Origin: Pelagibius marinus
Lineage (GTDB): Bacteria > Pseudomonadota > Alphaproteobacteria > Kiloniellales > Kiloniellaceae
Length of the DNA stretch: 64,000 nt
Reading direction: 5' to 3'
NCBI RefSeq assembly: GCF_014925385.1
Contig: NZ_JACSDK010000013.1
Coordinates: 124,001-188,000 of the forward strand
Shown: positions 51,826 to 60,781 of the stretch, in pieces
Layout: each line of letters opens with the position of its first letter
How positions within the stretch are numbered: the stretch's first letter is position 1
Made by a program: the position numbers and the translations under genes
The notes under the pieces: generated by a model
What the model saw: only the letters and a program-made list of their open reading frames with translations
Databases searched by the model: none
Told to the model about the DNA's origin: nothing

Positions 51826-52433
51826 CGTCCAGGCCCCGCTGAGGTTGAGCGGCGTTTACACCGGTAGATGCTCATCACGACACCGTTCGCCGTTGTCGCC
51901 GACTTTGTGAGCGCGAGTTCTTGTTTGGTCGCAGCGGTGGAACCGAAGAGACGCTTGCCGGGACCGACCATCACTGGAAAAGTCCAGAGACGAATCTCAT
52001 CCACGAGGTCGTGTGTGAACAGCGATTGTATTAGTGCCCAACTCCCATGAACCTGTAACAGCGGGCCAGTTTGCGTTTTTAACTGAGCAAGTTGCGCCGG
52101 GACATCACCGGTGATTGGGATCGAATTCTTCCAGTCGAGGTCTTTCGGCGTGTTTGTCGCCACATATTTTGTTGCGGCATTCATCATGCTCGCTTCGTCG
52201 TCGCCCTCAAGTTCTGAAAAGTGCGAAGCAAATAGCTCATAGGTCTTCCGGCCAAGCAGAAGATCATAGGGCTCAACCATTGCCTCATGGCGCACTTGCG
52301 CCATGACCTCATCCCACCACGGCATAGCCCAGCCTCCGTGACTGAAACCTCCCGAGCAATCTTCTTCGGGTAAGGCAGGCGCCTGCATCACGCCGTCGAG
52401 GGTCGTAAACGTCAACAACGCGAGCTCTCTCAT
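51822..52433 (-). CDS. Dihydrofolate-reductase-like (RibD C-domain) protein
   Basis: 203 residues of the DHFR/RibD C-terminal fold: LALLTFTTLDGVMQAPALPEED at the start, LLLGRKTYELFASHF in the middle, and VHGSWALIQSLFTHDLVDEIRLWTFPVMVGPGKRLF near the end. NADPH binding is expected. Such proteins sit in cassettes with ArsR and SRPBCC genes in many soil bacteria; the substrate is unknown. It overlaps the SRPBCC genes on both sides by four bases. Confidence 0.87.
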   Translation of the reverse strand: MRELALLTFTTLDGVMQAPALPEEDCSGGFSHGGWAMPWWDEVMAQVRHEAMVEPYDLLLGRKTYELFASHFSELEGDDEASMMNAATKYVATNTPKDLDWKNSIPITGDVPAQLAQLKTQTGPLLQVHGSWALIQSLFTHDLVDEIRLWTFPVMVGPGKRLFGSTAATKQELALTKSATTANGVVMSIYRCKRRSTSAGPGR

Positions 52434-52921
52434 ATGGATGCCTTTACTTCTTTTTGCGCCACAGTTTTACGACCTACTAGATCGAGATAGCGTTGCAGGC
52501 TGATCAACGCGGCCTCCCATCCGCTCTCATGAATGCTGCATGCCCGATCGGACGGCAGCCCCTCATGAGTAATTGCAACTTCCGTTTCCCCGCCGTTGTC
52601 CACAAGCTCGACGAGAATGCGCATGGGAATGTTGGCCAGCGGATCGGGCGCCTGCCAAATCTAGGAAAACCCGATCCTGACCGGCGGCTCAATGCATTCA
52701 TAGGCGCCGCTAACCGTTGGCCGACGGCCATCAGGCATTCGATAGCGAAAACGAAATCTGCCGCCGATCTCAAAGGTCAAAATTTCTATGTCAACGATAA
52801 TGTCCGCACGCGGCGTAGACCAATGGGATAGCGATTCCGCATTCGAAAACGCATCGAAAACCCGCTCGCGCTCAGCAGAAATTGTCCTCCGAACAATCAA
52901 AGGTATTTGGCTGTCGGTCAT
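52430..52921 (-). pseudogene. SRPBCC/AHSA1 gene with in-frame TAG
   Basis: The frame runs 164 codons from ATG 52921 to the stop at 52430 with a TAG at codon 87 (52661-52663). Before it: SNAESLSHWSTPRADI and PPVRIGFS; after it: IWQAPDPLANIPMRILVELVDNGGETEVAITHEGL. The joined protein is a full SRPBCC domain. The stop sits where the domain has Trp in FTW, so TGG to TAG is one base change. Frame is not shifted. Either inactivated recently, read through, or a sequence error. Confidence 0.85.
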
Positions 52922-53265
52922 CTTCGCCCCCCGGATTTATCCGTATCGAGAACGAAGCGCTCAAGGCTATCTAGCGTCCCTTCCCAGAATTGTTTCTGGC
53001 GTGTGATCCAGTCTTCGGCCTGACGCAGCGGCGCCGGGTTGAAGCGGCAACGGATTTTGCGCCCTTCCTTGATGCGGCTCGCAAGCCCGGCGCTCTCCAA
53101 CACCTGAATGTGTCGTGAGACGGCGGCGAAAGACATGTCGTGCGGTTCGGTCAGCTCCGTTACATAGGTGTCGCCTTGCGCGAGCCGAGCCAAGATCGCC
53201 CGCCTTGTAGGATCGGCCAGGGCCGTGAACACACCATCCAAATCTGTTCGCGCTTGTCGTGCCAT
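52918..53265 (-). CDS. ArsR-family transcriptional regulator
   Basis: 115 residues with the winged HTH: FTALADPTRRAILARLAQGDTYVTELTEPHDMSFAAVSRHIQVLESAGL. No Cys-rich metal site is visible, so it is probably of the non-metal subgroup that often pairs with SRPBCC genes. It is first in the cassette, overlaps the following gene by four bases, and has AGGGGA before the ATG. A promoter with overlapping inverted half-sites lies just upstream. Confidence 0.9.
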   Translation of the reverse strand: MARQARTDLDGVFTALADPTRRAILARLAQGDTYVTELTEPHDMSFAAVSRHIQVLESAGLASRIKEGRKIRCRFNPAPLRQAEDWITRQKQFWEGTLDSLERFVLDTDKSGGRR

Positions 53266-53278
53266 TTCGTCCCCTCAG

Positions 53279-53340
53279 TCATTCAACAAATTTGTAAAAT
53301 AAAGCAAAAGAGCCCATTATTCAATAAAAATGTTGAATGA
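53279..53340 (-). promoter_or_regulatory. Promoter and operator of the ArsR cassette
   Basis: On the minus strand TTGAAT (plus 53319-53324) and TATTTT (plus 53296-53301) are spaced 17 bases apart as -35 and -10. TCATTCAACA (53279-53288) and TGTTGAATGA (53331-53340) are perfect 10-base inverted repeats. A further ATTCAA half-site overlaps the -35. Binding of ArsR here would block transcription, so autorepression is likely. Confidence 0.6.
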
Positions 53341-53352
53341 TTGGGATTACTG

Positions 53353-53619
53353 ATGCGCTATGAGCTATCCCAGTATGAGTGGGATGTTGTTTGCCCCGTT
53401 CTCAACGGCATCTTCTGGATTTTGCGTTCGGGCGCGCCATGGCGTGACTTGCCTGGAGAGTATGGCCCCTACACAACCTGCTATAACCGCTTCAACAAGC
53501 GGAGAAAGGCCGGTATTTGGGATGCCATTTACGACGCCGTAGCGAGGCTCGAAAATGCCGCGACTCAAATGATTGATACGTCGATCGTGCGAAAGGACCT
53601 GGGCGGAAAACGCACCTAA
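53353..53619 (+). mobile_element. Degenerate IS5-type transposase remnant
   Basis: MRYELSQYEWDVV, then LNGIFWILRSGAPWRDLPGEYGPYTTCYNRFNKRR and QMIDTSIVR match the N-terminus of IS5/IS427-type transposases. About 16 residues normally lie between WDVV and LNGIFW and are missing here, and the rest of the protein after SIVR is absent. No terminal repeats were found. The frame ends in the 3' end of panC, so this is a dead remnant. Confidence 0.75.
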
Positions 53620-54500
53620 GCCCCCACCGGAACCGCGACGTTGTCGATGAGGCGCACCTTGCCCATCCAGCCGGCGACGAAGAGGCGGGCCGGGCGGTCG
53701 AGCTTCACCAGTTCCTCCAGGCTGTTGTCGGCGCGCAGCTGCAGGTAATCGAGGTTTTCGATGCCGCCGGCGGTCAGCTCGGTGTGGCCCCAGGCCAGGA
53801 TTTCGGCGACCGTCTCGCCGGCGGCCAGCCGGCGGGCCATGGCCGCCAGGGTGCGGTGGATGACGGGGGCCTGGGCGCGTTGCTCGGCGCTCAGCAGGGC
53901 GTTGCGCGACGACAGCGCCAGGCCGTCGGTGTCGCGCACCGTAGGCACCGGCACGACCTGCACCGGGATGTCGAGGTCGCGCGCCATGCGCCGCACGACG
54001 AGCAGCTGCTGGTAGTCCTTTTCGCCGAAGTAGGCGCGCTCGGCGGCGGTCATGAGGAACAGCTTGGCGACCACCGTGGCCACGCCGTCCATGTGGCCGG
54101 GCCGGGTCAGGCCGCAGAGACAGTCGGAGAGGACAGGGACCGAGACCTTGGTCTGGAAGCCTTCGGGATAGACCTCCTCCACCGGCGGCGTGAAGAGCAG
54201 GTCGACGCCGGCCGCGTTCAGCTTGGCCGCATCGCTGGCCTCGTCGCGCGGGTAGCTGCTGAGGTCGTCGGGCCGGTTGAACTGCTTGGGATTGACGAAA
54301 ATGGTGGCGATGACCCGGTCGCAGTCCTGCCGCGCCGCCTCGACCAGGGCCATGTGGCCGGCGTGCAGGGCGCCCATAGTGGGCACCACGCCGACCCGCT
54401 CCCCGGCCCGCTTCCAGCCGCCGACGACCGCGCGCAGTTCCGCGACTCCGCGGGCCACCGCCATGCTTCCGTAGGTTTCCTTGAGCTCTGCGCCCGCCAC
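53616..54500 (-). CDS. panC: Pantothenate synthetase
   Basis: 294 residues of the pantoate-beta-alanine ligase family: VVPTMGALHAGHMALVEAA (the HIGH-like motif), FGEKDYQQL and DGLALSSRN (the nucleotide-binding motif). It makes pantothenate from pantoate, beta-alanine and ATP in the cytosol. GTG at 54500 has GGAGGTG six bases upstream, a very good site. Its 3' end touches the IS remnant but appears intact. It follows the ABC importer genes on the same strand after 130 bases. Confidence 0.95.
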   Translation of the reverse strand: MAGAELKETYGSMAVARGVAELRAVVGGWKRAGERVGVVPTMGALHAGHMALVEAARQDCDRVIATIFVNPKQFNRPDDLSSYPRDEASDAAKLNAAGVDLLFTPPVEEVYPEGFQTKVSVPVLSDCLCGLTRPGHMDGVATVVAKLFLMTAAERAYFGEKDYQQLLVVRRMARDLDIPVQVVPVPTVRDTDGLALSSRNALLSAEQRAQAPVIHRTLAAMARRLAAGETVAEILAWGHTELTAGGIENLDYLQLRADNSLEELVKLDRPARLFVAGWMGKVRLIDNVAVPVGA

Positions 54501-54630
54501 CTGTCACCTCCCCCACCGGTCTTTGTGGGCCCGATAAGAAGCACCTTGGGCCGGGGGCCGCAAGCCGGGAGGCCATCGTGGCGGGAAACCGCGCTTTCTT
54601 GCCGGGCCGTTTTCGGGACCGGTGGCGCGC

Positions 54631-55407
54631 TCAGGCCTGCTCGGCGCCGCGGAAGGCCCAGCCGACCAGCCGCCGCTCGGCCAGCGCGAAGATCGCGTAC
54701 ATGCCGACGCCCATCACCGCGATGACCAGCAGGCCGGCGAAGACCAGCGGCACGCGGAAGCTGGAGGCGGCGGTCAGCATGAGGTGGCCCATGCCGGCGT
54801 TGCCGGCCACGGTCTCGGAAATCACCGTGCCGACGAAGGCCAGGGTGACGGCGACCTTCAGCGAGGCGAAGAAGTAGGGCATGGAGCGCGGCACGCCGAC
54901 CTTCAGCAGGATGTCCAGCTTGCGCGCGCCCAGGGCGCGCAGCACGTCGCGCAGTTCGGGCTCGAGGGTGGCCAGGCCGGTGGCGACGTTCACGACGATG
55001 GGAAAGAAGGAGATGGTGAAGGCGGTGAGGACCGCCGGGATGGTGCCGATGCCGAACCACACCACCAGCACCGGCACGATGGCCACCTTGGGGATGCTGT
55101 TGAAGCCGACCAGCAGCGGATAGATGGCCGAATAGACCAGCGCCGAGGCGCCGGTGACGATGCCCAGCGCCAGGCCGAAGACCACGGCCAGGGCGAAGCC
55201 CAGCAAGGTGACCCAGAAGGTGTAGAAGGCGTTGTGCCAGATCGCCGGCCCGTATTCGATCAGCGCCGCCACCGTCTTGCTGGGCGCCGGCAGCACGAAC
55301 TCGGGGATGGCGAAGAGGCGGCAGGCGGCCTCCCAGAGGATGAACAGCCCGATGGTGGCGACCCAGGGCGCCAGCTTGACCGGGGTCAGTTTCAGGGAAG
55401 AGATCAA
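54631..55407 (-). CDS. ABC transporter permease (SsuC/TauC type)
   Basis: 258 residues with six helices and the ATPase-contact loop ALGARKLDILLKVGVPRSMPYF (EAA motif). Inner-membrane permease of the nitrate/sulfonate/thiamine-precursor class. TTG start at 55407 overlaps the stop of the ATPase gene by four bases. The substrate is not readable from this part; the binding protein is of the NMT1 type. Confidence 0.88.
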   Translation of the reverse strand: MISSLKLTPVKLAPWVATIGLFILWEAACRLFAIPEFVLPAPSKTVAALIEYGPAIWHNAFYTFWVTLLGFALAVVFGLALGIVTGASALVYSAIYPLLVGFNSIPKVAIVPVLVVWFGIGTIPAVLTAFTISFFPIVVNVATGLATLEPELRDVLRALGARKLDILLKVGVPRSMPYFFASLKVAVTLAFVGTVISETVAGNAGMGHLMLTAASSFRVPLVFAGLLVIAVMGVGMYAIFALAERRLVGWAFRGAEQA

Positions 55408-56207
55408 GCCGCCCGCACCTCGCTGATGTGGTCGCGCAGGACGTGCACCAGGGCGACGAAGTCCTCCTCGAAGGTGGTCTCCAGGCTGCGCGGCCGGGGC
55501 AGGGCCACCGGGCGCTCGTAGACGATGCGGCCCGGGCGTTTGCTCATGACGTAGACGCGGTCGGCCAGGTAGGCCGCCTCGCGCAGGTCGTGGGTCACCA
55601 GGATCACGGTGAACTTGCGCTGCAGCCAGAGGTTCTGCAGCACGTCCCACAGCTCCTCGCGGGTGAAGGCGTCCAGGGCTGCGAAGGGTTCGTCGAGCAG
55701 CAGCAGCTCCGGCCCGTGAATCAGCGCCCGGCACAGCGAGGCGCGCTGCTGCATGCCGCCCGACAGCTCGTAGGGCGCGTGATCCTCGTAGCCTTCCAGG
55801 CCGACGACTTTCAGCAGGTTGCGTGCGGCCTCGATGTGCTCGGCTTTCTTGCGGCGGAAGGTGGCGCGGGTGTCGCGGCTGACCTCCAGCGGCAGCAGCA
55901 CGTTTTCCAGCGTCGAGCGCCAGGGCAGCATGGTGGCGTTCTGGAAGGCCATGCCCACCGAGGCCCTGCCGCCCGACGCCTGGGAGCCGGCGATCTCCCG
56001 GCCGTCAATACGGGCGTGGCCGCTGTTTGCCTTGGCGAGCCCGGAAACGATCTTCAGCAGGGAAGACTTGCCGCAGCCGGAGGGCCCGACCAGGGCGACG
56101 AACTCGCCCCGCTCGATATGGAGCGTCGCGTCGGCGACGGCCGGCAGCGCGCCGGCGGCGCCACCATAGCTCATGGTGACGCCGCTCAGTTCGATGAAGG
56201 CCGTCAC
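55404..56207 (-). CDS. ABC transporter ATP-binding protein (SsuB/TauB type)
   Basis: 267 residues: Walker A GPSGCGKSS, signature LSGGMQQRASLCRAL, Walker B LLLLDEPFAALD, and the H-loop VTHDL. It powers the importer with the permease at 54631-55407. GTG start at 56207. Translation is coupled with the permease gene. The binding protein gene follows upstream after 40 bases. Confidence 0.93.
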   Translation of the reverse strand: MTAFIELSGVTMSYGGAAGALPAVADATLHIERGEFVALVGPSGCGKSSLLKIVSGLAKANSGHARIDGREIAGSQASGGRASVGMAFQNATMLPWRSTLENVLLPLEVSRDTRATFRRKKAEHIEAARNLLKVVGLEGYEDHAPYELSGGMQQRASLCRALIHGPELLLLDEPFAALDAFTREELWDVLQNLWLQRKFTVILVTHDLREAAYLADRVYVMSKRPGRIVYERPVALPRPRSLETTFEEDFVALVHVLRDHISEVRAA

Positions 56208-56247
56208 AGCGACGGCCGCAAGGCGGCAAAGGAAAGAAAATCGGGCA

Positions 56248-57297
56248 TCACTTGGCCAGCATACGCTCCTCGGCCGGCGGCAGGAACTCCGAGGTCCAGA
56301 TGGCCGCGGGCTCCGGTGTCGTCTCCAGGCCGTAGGCCAGGGCGAGCTGGGCGATGGAATTCTTCAGGCGGGACTCGACCACGTCGCCGATGCCGTGCTC
56401 CTTCACGTAGGGCGTCAGCACGTTGACCTTCAGGGCCAGCTTCAGGCGCTCCAGCTCCAGGGACTTTTCAATCAGGGCGTCGTACTTGGCGACGATCTCG
56501 ATGGCGCCCTCGGGGTCGGCGATGATGTCTTTCCAGCCGCGCAGGGTGGCGCGGTTGAAGGCGGCCACGGCGGCCGGGTGCTCGGCGATGAAGGCCCCCG
56601 AGGCGATGACGGCATTGCCGTAGAAGTCCATGCCGTAGTCGGCGTAGAGGAAGTACTTGATGTCCTCTTCCTTCACCCCCTTCGACTTCAGGTCCAGCAT
56701 GGAGGAGAAGAAGTGGCCGGAGATGAAGTCGACCTGGCCCTGGACCAGCATGGTCTCGCGCAGGGCCGGGTCCATGTTGACCCGCTCCACCGCTTTTTCG
56801 TCGATGCCGGTTTCGTGGGCGAAGGCGGGGAACAGCTTGTAGGAGGCGTCGAAGACCGGCGCGCCCAGCTTGCGCCCCACCAGGTCCTCGGCGCTCTCGA
56901 TGCCGTTCTTCTTCAGGGTGAAGAGGGAGAAGGGCGGCGCGTCGTAGGCCATCATCACGGCCTTCACCGACTGGCCCGGGTTCTTGGCGTTGAAGTCCAC
57001 CAGCGCGTTGATGTCCGCGAAGCCCATCTGGTAGGCGCCGCTGGCGACCCGGGTGACGGCGCCGGCCGAGCCGTTGCCGCTGTCGATCGAGACGTCCAGG
57101 CCCTCCTCGGCGTAGAAGCCCTTGTCGGCGGCGACCAGGAAGGCCGCGGTCGGGCCCTGGAACTTCCAGTCCAGGGTGAACTTGATGCCGATCTCGTCGG
57201 CCGAAGCCGGGGTCGGGGCCTGGGTGGCGGCCAGCGCCAGGACGGCGGCCAGGGACCAACGGGTGGCGGCGCTGCGCAGGGTCTTCAACGAAAACAT
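56248..57297 (-). CDS. NMT1/THI5-like ABC substrate-binding protein
   Basis: 349 residues. Sec signal peptide (RSAATRWSLAAVLALAATQAPTPASA), then the NMT1 fold (FTLDWKFQGPTAAFLVAADKGFYAEEGLDV and GNGSAGAVTRVASGAYQMGFADI). Binds an exported small molecule; the family covers thiamine precursors, nitrate and sulfonates. GGGAGA precedes ATG 57297. First gene of an importer operon ending near panC. No TPP riboswitch is visible upstream, which argues weakly against a thiamine role. Confidence 0.88.
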   Translation of the reverse strand: MFSLKTLRSAATRWSLAAVLALAATQAPTPASADEIGIKFTLDWKFQGPTAAFLVAADKGFYAEEGLDVSIDSGNGSAGAVTRVASGAYQMGFADINALVDFNAKNPGQSVKAVMMAYDAPPFSLFTLKKNGIESAEDLVGRKLGAPVFDASYKLFPAFAHETGIDEKAVERVNMDPALRETMLVQGQVDFISGHFFSSMLDLKSKGVKEEDIKYFLYADYGMDFYGNAVIASGAFIAEHPAAVAAFNRATLRGWKDIIADPEGAIEIVAKYDALIEKSLELERLKLALKVNVLTPYVKEHGIGDVVESRLKNSIAQLALAYGLETTPEPAAIWTSEFLPPAEERMLAK

Positions 57298-57456
57298 TTG
57301 ATTGTGTCTCCCACTTCCGGTTCGGCGGAGCCTGAAACTGCACAGGGAGCAATTCCCATGCCATGGGGCAGGCATAGCCTTTCCCGGCCTTTCCCGCGCC
57401 CGCCCGCGCTGATGGGAGCATAACTTGTGCAGGTTGCGCGCGGAATGGGCATTGAC

Positions 57457-57470
57457 TGGGGATAACCCCA
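57457..57470. other. Perfect 14-bp palindrome in the divergent intergenic region
   Basis: TGGGGATAACCCCA lies between the importer operon and the frameshifted gene. It is an exact inverted repeat (TGGGG/CCCCA around ATAA). It might be an operator. Nothing links it to a known regulator. Confidence 0.3.
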
Positions 57471-57537
57471 AGGGGATGTGGCCGCGGCCACGGGCCCCGG
57501 GCTAGTCTTGGCCGGACACGCCACCGGGACCGGAGCC

Positions 57538-57953
57538 ATGACAGACCGCCTTTTCGCTCGTCTTTGCCTGCCCCGGCGCCTCGCCTTGGGCTTGGCGCTG
57601 CTGCTGGCCGCCCCCCTGCTGGCCGCCCCCTGCAGGCCGCTGAGCCGGAGACGCTGGCCCGTTCCGGGACGCCGCAGACCCTGGAGGGCGACGGCGACCG
57701 GGTGCTCCTGGTCGAGGGGCCCTTCACCCTGGAATGGCGGACGGCCGGCGGCAGCTTCGCGGTGAACGTGGCGACCGCTGAGGCGCCGGCAGGCGAGGGC
57801 GGCGGCGCCACGGTGCTGTCGAGCACGGCCAAGACCGCCGCGGCGGGCGCCACCACGGGCCAGGGCCAGGGGCGCATCAAGGTGGGCGGCGCCAAGCACT
57901 ACCGCGTGGCCATCACCGCCAGCGCCCCCTGGACGGTTACGGTCATCTGGTAA
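57538..57953 (+). pseudogene. Frameshifted secreted-protein gene
   Basis: A signal peptide (MTDRLFARLCLPRRLALGLA to LLAAP) is in one frame, and the mature domain (LQAAEPETLARSGTPQTLEGDGD onward to the end at 57953) in the next. The break is at CTGCTGGCCGCCCC, a near-exact repeat of the preceding copy that has one more C. Adding one C restores a 139-residue protein. The C-terminal part looks like a small beta-rich secreted domain. Slippage, sequencing error or phase variation are all possible. Confidence 0.7.
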
Positions 57954-57959
57954 GCCGCT

Positions 57960-59165
57960 TCAGTTCTCGCCCTTGGTCTTGTTGTAGACGTCGAAGATCA
58001 CGGCGGCGAGCAGCACCAGGCCCTTGATGACCTGCTGCCAGTCGATGCCGACGCCCATGATCGACATGCCGTTGTTCATCACGCCCATGATGAAGGCGCC
58101 GATCACCGCGCCGATGATCTTGCCGACGCCGCCGGACATGGAGGCGCCGCCGATGAAGACGGCGGCGATGACGTCCAGCTCGAAGGCGACGCCGGCCTTG
58201 GGCGTGGCGGTGTTGAGGCGGGCGGCGAAGATCAGGCCGGCGAGCGCCGCCAGCATGCCCATGTTGGCGAAGGTCAGGAAGGTCAGGCGCTCGGTCTTGA
58301 TGCCCGACAGCTTGGCCGCCTTCTCGTTGCCGCCGATGGCGTAGATGCGCCGGCCGGGCACCGACTTGTTGGTGAAGAAGGTGTAGGCGGAGATCAGCAC
58401 AGCCATGGTGATCAGCACGTTGGGCAGGCCGTTGTAGGTGGCCAGCAGGTAGGTGATGTAGATGATCGCCGCGGCGATGATGCCGTTCTTGGCCAGGAAG
58501 AAGCTCAGCGGCTCGTCCAGGTGCGAGAAGCGCGCCTGCTTGGCACGCGCGCGCAGGCCGAAGATGATCATCCCCGCGCCCACGCCGACGCCCAGCAGCA
58601 GGGAGAGCAGCTTGAAGTCCAGGCCGAAGGGGTCGGGGATGAAGCCGGAGCTGAGCGCCTGGAAGGATTTGGGGAAGGGGCCGATGGACTGGCCCTCCAG
58701 CAGCGCCAGGGTCAGGCCCCGGAAGACCAGCATACCGGCCAGGGTGACGACGAAGGAGGGGATGCGCCAATAGGCGATCCAGTAGCCCTGGGCCGCGCCG
58801 ATCAGGGCGCCGGCCAGGAGGCAGACCGGCACGGTGACGATGACCGGCAGGTCGTAGCTGACCATCATCACCGCGGCCAGGGCGCCGATGAAGCCCACCA
58901 CCGACCCCACGCTCAGGTCGATATGGCCGCAGACGATGACCAGCAGCATGCCCAGCGCCATGATGATGATGTAGCTGTTCTGCAGGAACAGGTTGGTCAG
59001 GTTCAGCGGCTTCATCAGCACGCCGTCGGTCCAGATCTGGAAGAAGGCCATGATGACGACCAGGGCGACCAGCATGCCGTAGTCGCGGATGTGGTGCTTC
59101 AGGTAGTCGCCCACCGAGACGTGGGTTTTCTGGGTCTCGGCGATTTCGGAAGATAGGGTCGTCAT
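57960..59165 (-). CDS. gguB: Multiple-sugar ABC permease (GguB/MmsB)
   Basis: 401 residues with ten helices of the ribose/xylose-type permease fold. [22 protein letters not shown] is the conserved Asp-Leu-Ser-Val motif, and [14 protein letters not shown] the conserved cytosolic loop. It forms the channel with GguA and ChvE. Its ATG overlaps the gguA stop by four bases. Predicted substrates are galactose, arabinose, glucose or xylose, inferred from its homologues. Confidence 0.9.
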   Translation of the reverse strand: MTTLSSEIAETQKTHVSVGDYLKHHIRDYGMLVALVVIMAFFQIWTDGVLMKPLNLTNLFLQNSYIIIMALGMLLVIVCGHIDLSVGSVVGFIGALAAVMMVSYDLPVIVTVPVCLLAGALIGAAQGYWIAYWRIPSFVVTLAGMLVFRGLTLALLEGQSIGPFPKSFQALSSGFIPDPFGLDFKLLSLLLGVGVGAGMIIFGLRARAKQARFSHLDEPLSFFLAKNGIIAAAIIYITYLLATYNGLPNVLITMAVLISAYTFFTNKSVPGRRIYAIGGNEKAAKLSGIKTERLTFLTFANMGMLAALAGLIFAARLNTATPKAGVAFELDVIAAVFIGGASMSGGVGKIIGAVIGAFIMGVMNNGMSIMGVGIDWQQVIKGLVLLAAVIFDVYNKTKGEN

Positions 59166-60691
59166 GGCTGCTTGCCTCTTACGATCATGCTCATGATCTT
59201 TTCCTGACTGGCCTCCGCCGCGCTCAGTTCGCCGACGAATTCGCCTTCGTTCATCACGTAGATGCGGTCGCACATGCCGAGCAGTTCCGGCATTTCGGAG
59301 GAGATCATCACCACGCCCTTACCCTCGGCGGCGAGCTGGTTGATGATGGTGTAGATTTCGAACTTGGCGCCGACGTCGATGCCGCGCGTCGGCTCGTCGA
59401 GGATCAGCACCTGGGGGCCGGCGAAGAGCCACTTGGACAGCACCACCTTCTGCTGGTTGCCGCCGGAAAGGTTGCCGACCTTCTGGAAGACGTTGGGGGT
59501 GCGGATGTTGAGGGCGTCGCGGAAGTCCAGCGCCACCTTGCGTTCCGCGCTCTCGTCGATGATGCCGTGGGAGGAGACCTGCTCCAGGTTCGACAGGCTG
59601 ATGTTCTTCGCCAGGGTCTCGTCCAGCACCAGGCCCAGGGCCTTGCGGTCCTCGGTCACGTAGGCGATGCCGGCCTCGACCACGCGGCCGACGCTGGAGA
59701 CGTCGACGTCCTCGCCGTTCATCTTCACGCGCCCGGAGATGTTCTGGCCGTAGCTGCGCCCGAAGAGGCTCATGGCCAGCTCGGTGCGCCCGGAGCCCAT
59801 GAGCCCGGCGATGCCGACCACCTCGCCGCGGCGCACGGTCATGTTCACGCCCTTGACCACCTGGCGGTCCGGGTGCTGCGGATGGTGGGCGGTCCAGTCG
59901 AAGACCTCCATGAGGACGCCGTCGACCTGCGGGGTGCGCTCGGGATAGCGGTGCGCCATGTCGCGGCCCACCATGTCCTTGATGATGCGCGCCTCGTCGA
60001 TGGCTTCGGCGTGGCAGTCCAGGGAGGAGACCGCGGCGCCGTCGCGCAGCACGGTGATGGAATCGGCGACGCGGCTGACCTCGTTCAGCTTGTGGGAGAT
60101 CAGGATCGAGGTGATGCCCTGGCCCTTGAACTCCAGCAGCAGGTCCAGCAGCTTCTGGCTGTCGTTCTCCTGCAGGCTGGCGGTCGGCTCGTCGAGAATC
60201 AGCAGCTTCACGCGCTTGGACAGCGCCTTTGCGATCTCGACCAGCTGCTGCTTGCCGACGCCGATGTTGGTGATGAGGGTGGAGGAAGGCTCCTTCAGGC
60301 CCACCTTGCGCAGCAGTTCGTCGGCGCGCGCGTAGGTCGCCGGCCAGTCGATCGAGCCGGCGCGGTGAATCTCGTTGCCCAGGAAGATGTTCTCGGCGAT
60401 GGAGAGCAGCGGCACCAGGGCCAGTTCCTGGTGGATGATGATGATGCCGCCGCCTTCGCTGTCGGCGATGCCGCGGAACTTCTGAACCTCGCCGTCATAG
60501 ACGATGTCGCCCTCGTAGGAACCATGCGGGTAGACGCCGCTCAGCACCTTCATCAAGGTCGACTTGCCGGCGCCGTTCTCACCGACCAGCGCGTGAATCT
60601 CGCCGCGCTTCACCTTCAGGCTGACGTTGTCCAGCGCTTTGACCCCGGGAAAGGTCTTGGTGATCCCGCGCATTTCCAGAATGGCATCCAT
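59162..60691 (-). CDS. gguA: Multiple-sugar ABC ATPase (GguA/MmsA)
   Basis: 509 residues with two tandem ABC modules: Walker [16 protein letters not shown] in the first, and [15 protein letters not shown] with [15 protein letters not shown] in the second. This is the fused ATPase of ribose/xylose-class importers. It sits between chvE and gguB. A GC-rich hairpin lies just upstream. ATG 60691 has GGAGCGGG upstream. Confidence 0.92.
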   Translation of the reverse strand: MDAILEMRGITKTFPGVKALDNVSLKVKRGEIHALVGENGAGKSTLMKVLSGVYPHGSYEGDIVYDGEVQKFRGIADSEGGGIIIIHQELALVPLLSIAENIFLGNEIHRAGSIDWPATYARADELLRKVGLKEPSSTLITNIGVGKQQLVEIAKALSKRVKLLILDEPTASLQENDSQKLLDLLLEFKGQGITSILISHKLNEVSRVADSITVLRDGAAVSSLDCHAEAIDEARIIKDMVGRDMAHRYPERTPQVDGVLMEVFDWTAHHPQHPDRQVVKGVNMTVRRGEVVGIAGLMGSGRTELAMSLFGRSYGQNISGRVKMNGEDVDVSSVGRVVEAGIAYVTEDRKALGLVLDETLAKNISLSNLEQVSSHGIIDESAERKVALDFRDALNIRTPNVFQKVGNLSGGNQQKVVLSKWLFAGPQVLILDEPTRGIDVGAKFEIYTIINQLAAEGKGVVMISSEMPELLGMCDRIYVMNEGEFVGELSAAEASQEKIMSMIVRGKQP

Positions 60692-60734
60692 GCGACCCGC
60701 TCCGCCCCTCTGCTGGGGTCGTGGCTCAGCCCCA

Positions 60735-60752
60735 CCCCCCGAGGCCGGGGGG
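60735..60752 (-). terminator. GC-rich hairpin between chvE and gguA
   Basis: CCCCCCG (60735-60741) and CGGGGGG (60746-60752) form a 7-bp stem with a 4-base loop, in the 90-base gap. There is no T-run, so it may be a processing or stabilising stem that leaves more chvE message than gguA-gguB message, as in other binding-protein operons. Confidence 0.45.
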
Positions 60753-60781
60753 CGGAGCCGATGCACGCAAGAACTCTAGTG

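Noticed and set aside
53341-53619. Complete IS5 element
   Set aside because: The transposase lacks a central piece and its C-terminal two thirds, and no terminal inverted repeat pair flanks it. It is a remnant.
57298-57537. TPP riboswitch ahead of the NMT1-type binding protein
   Set aside because: No CTGAGA or ACCTGA elements are visible in the minus-strand leader.
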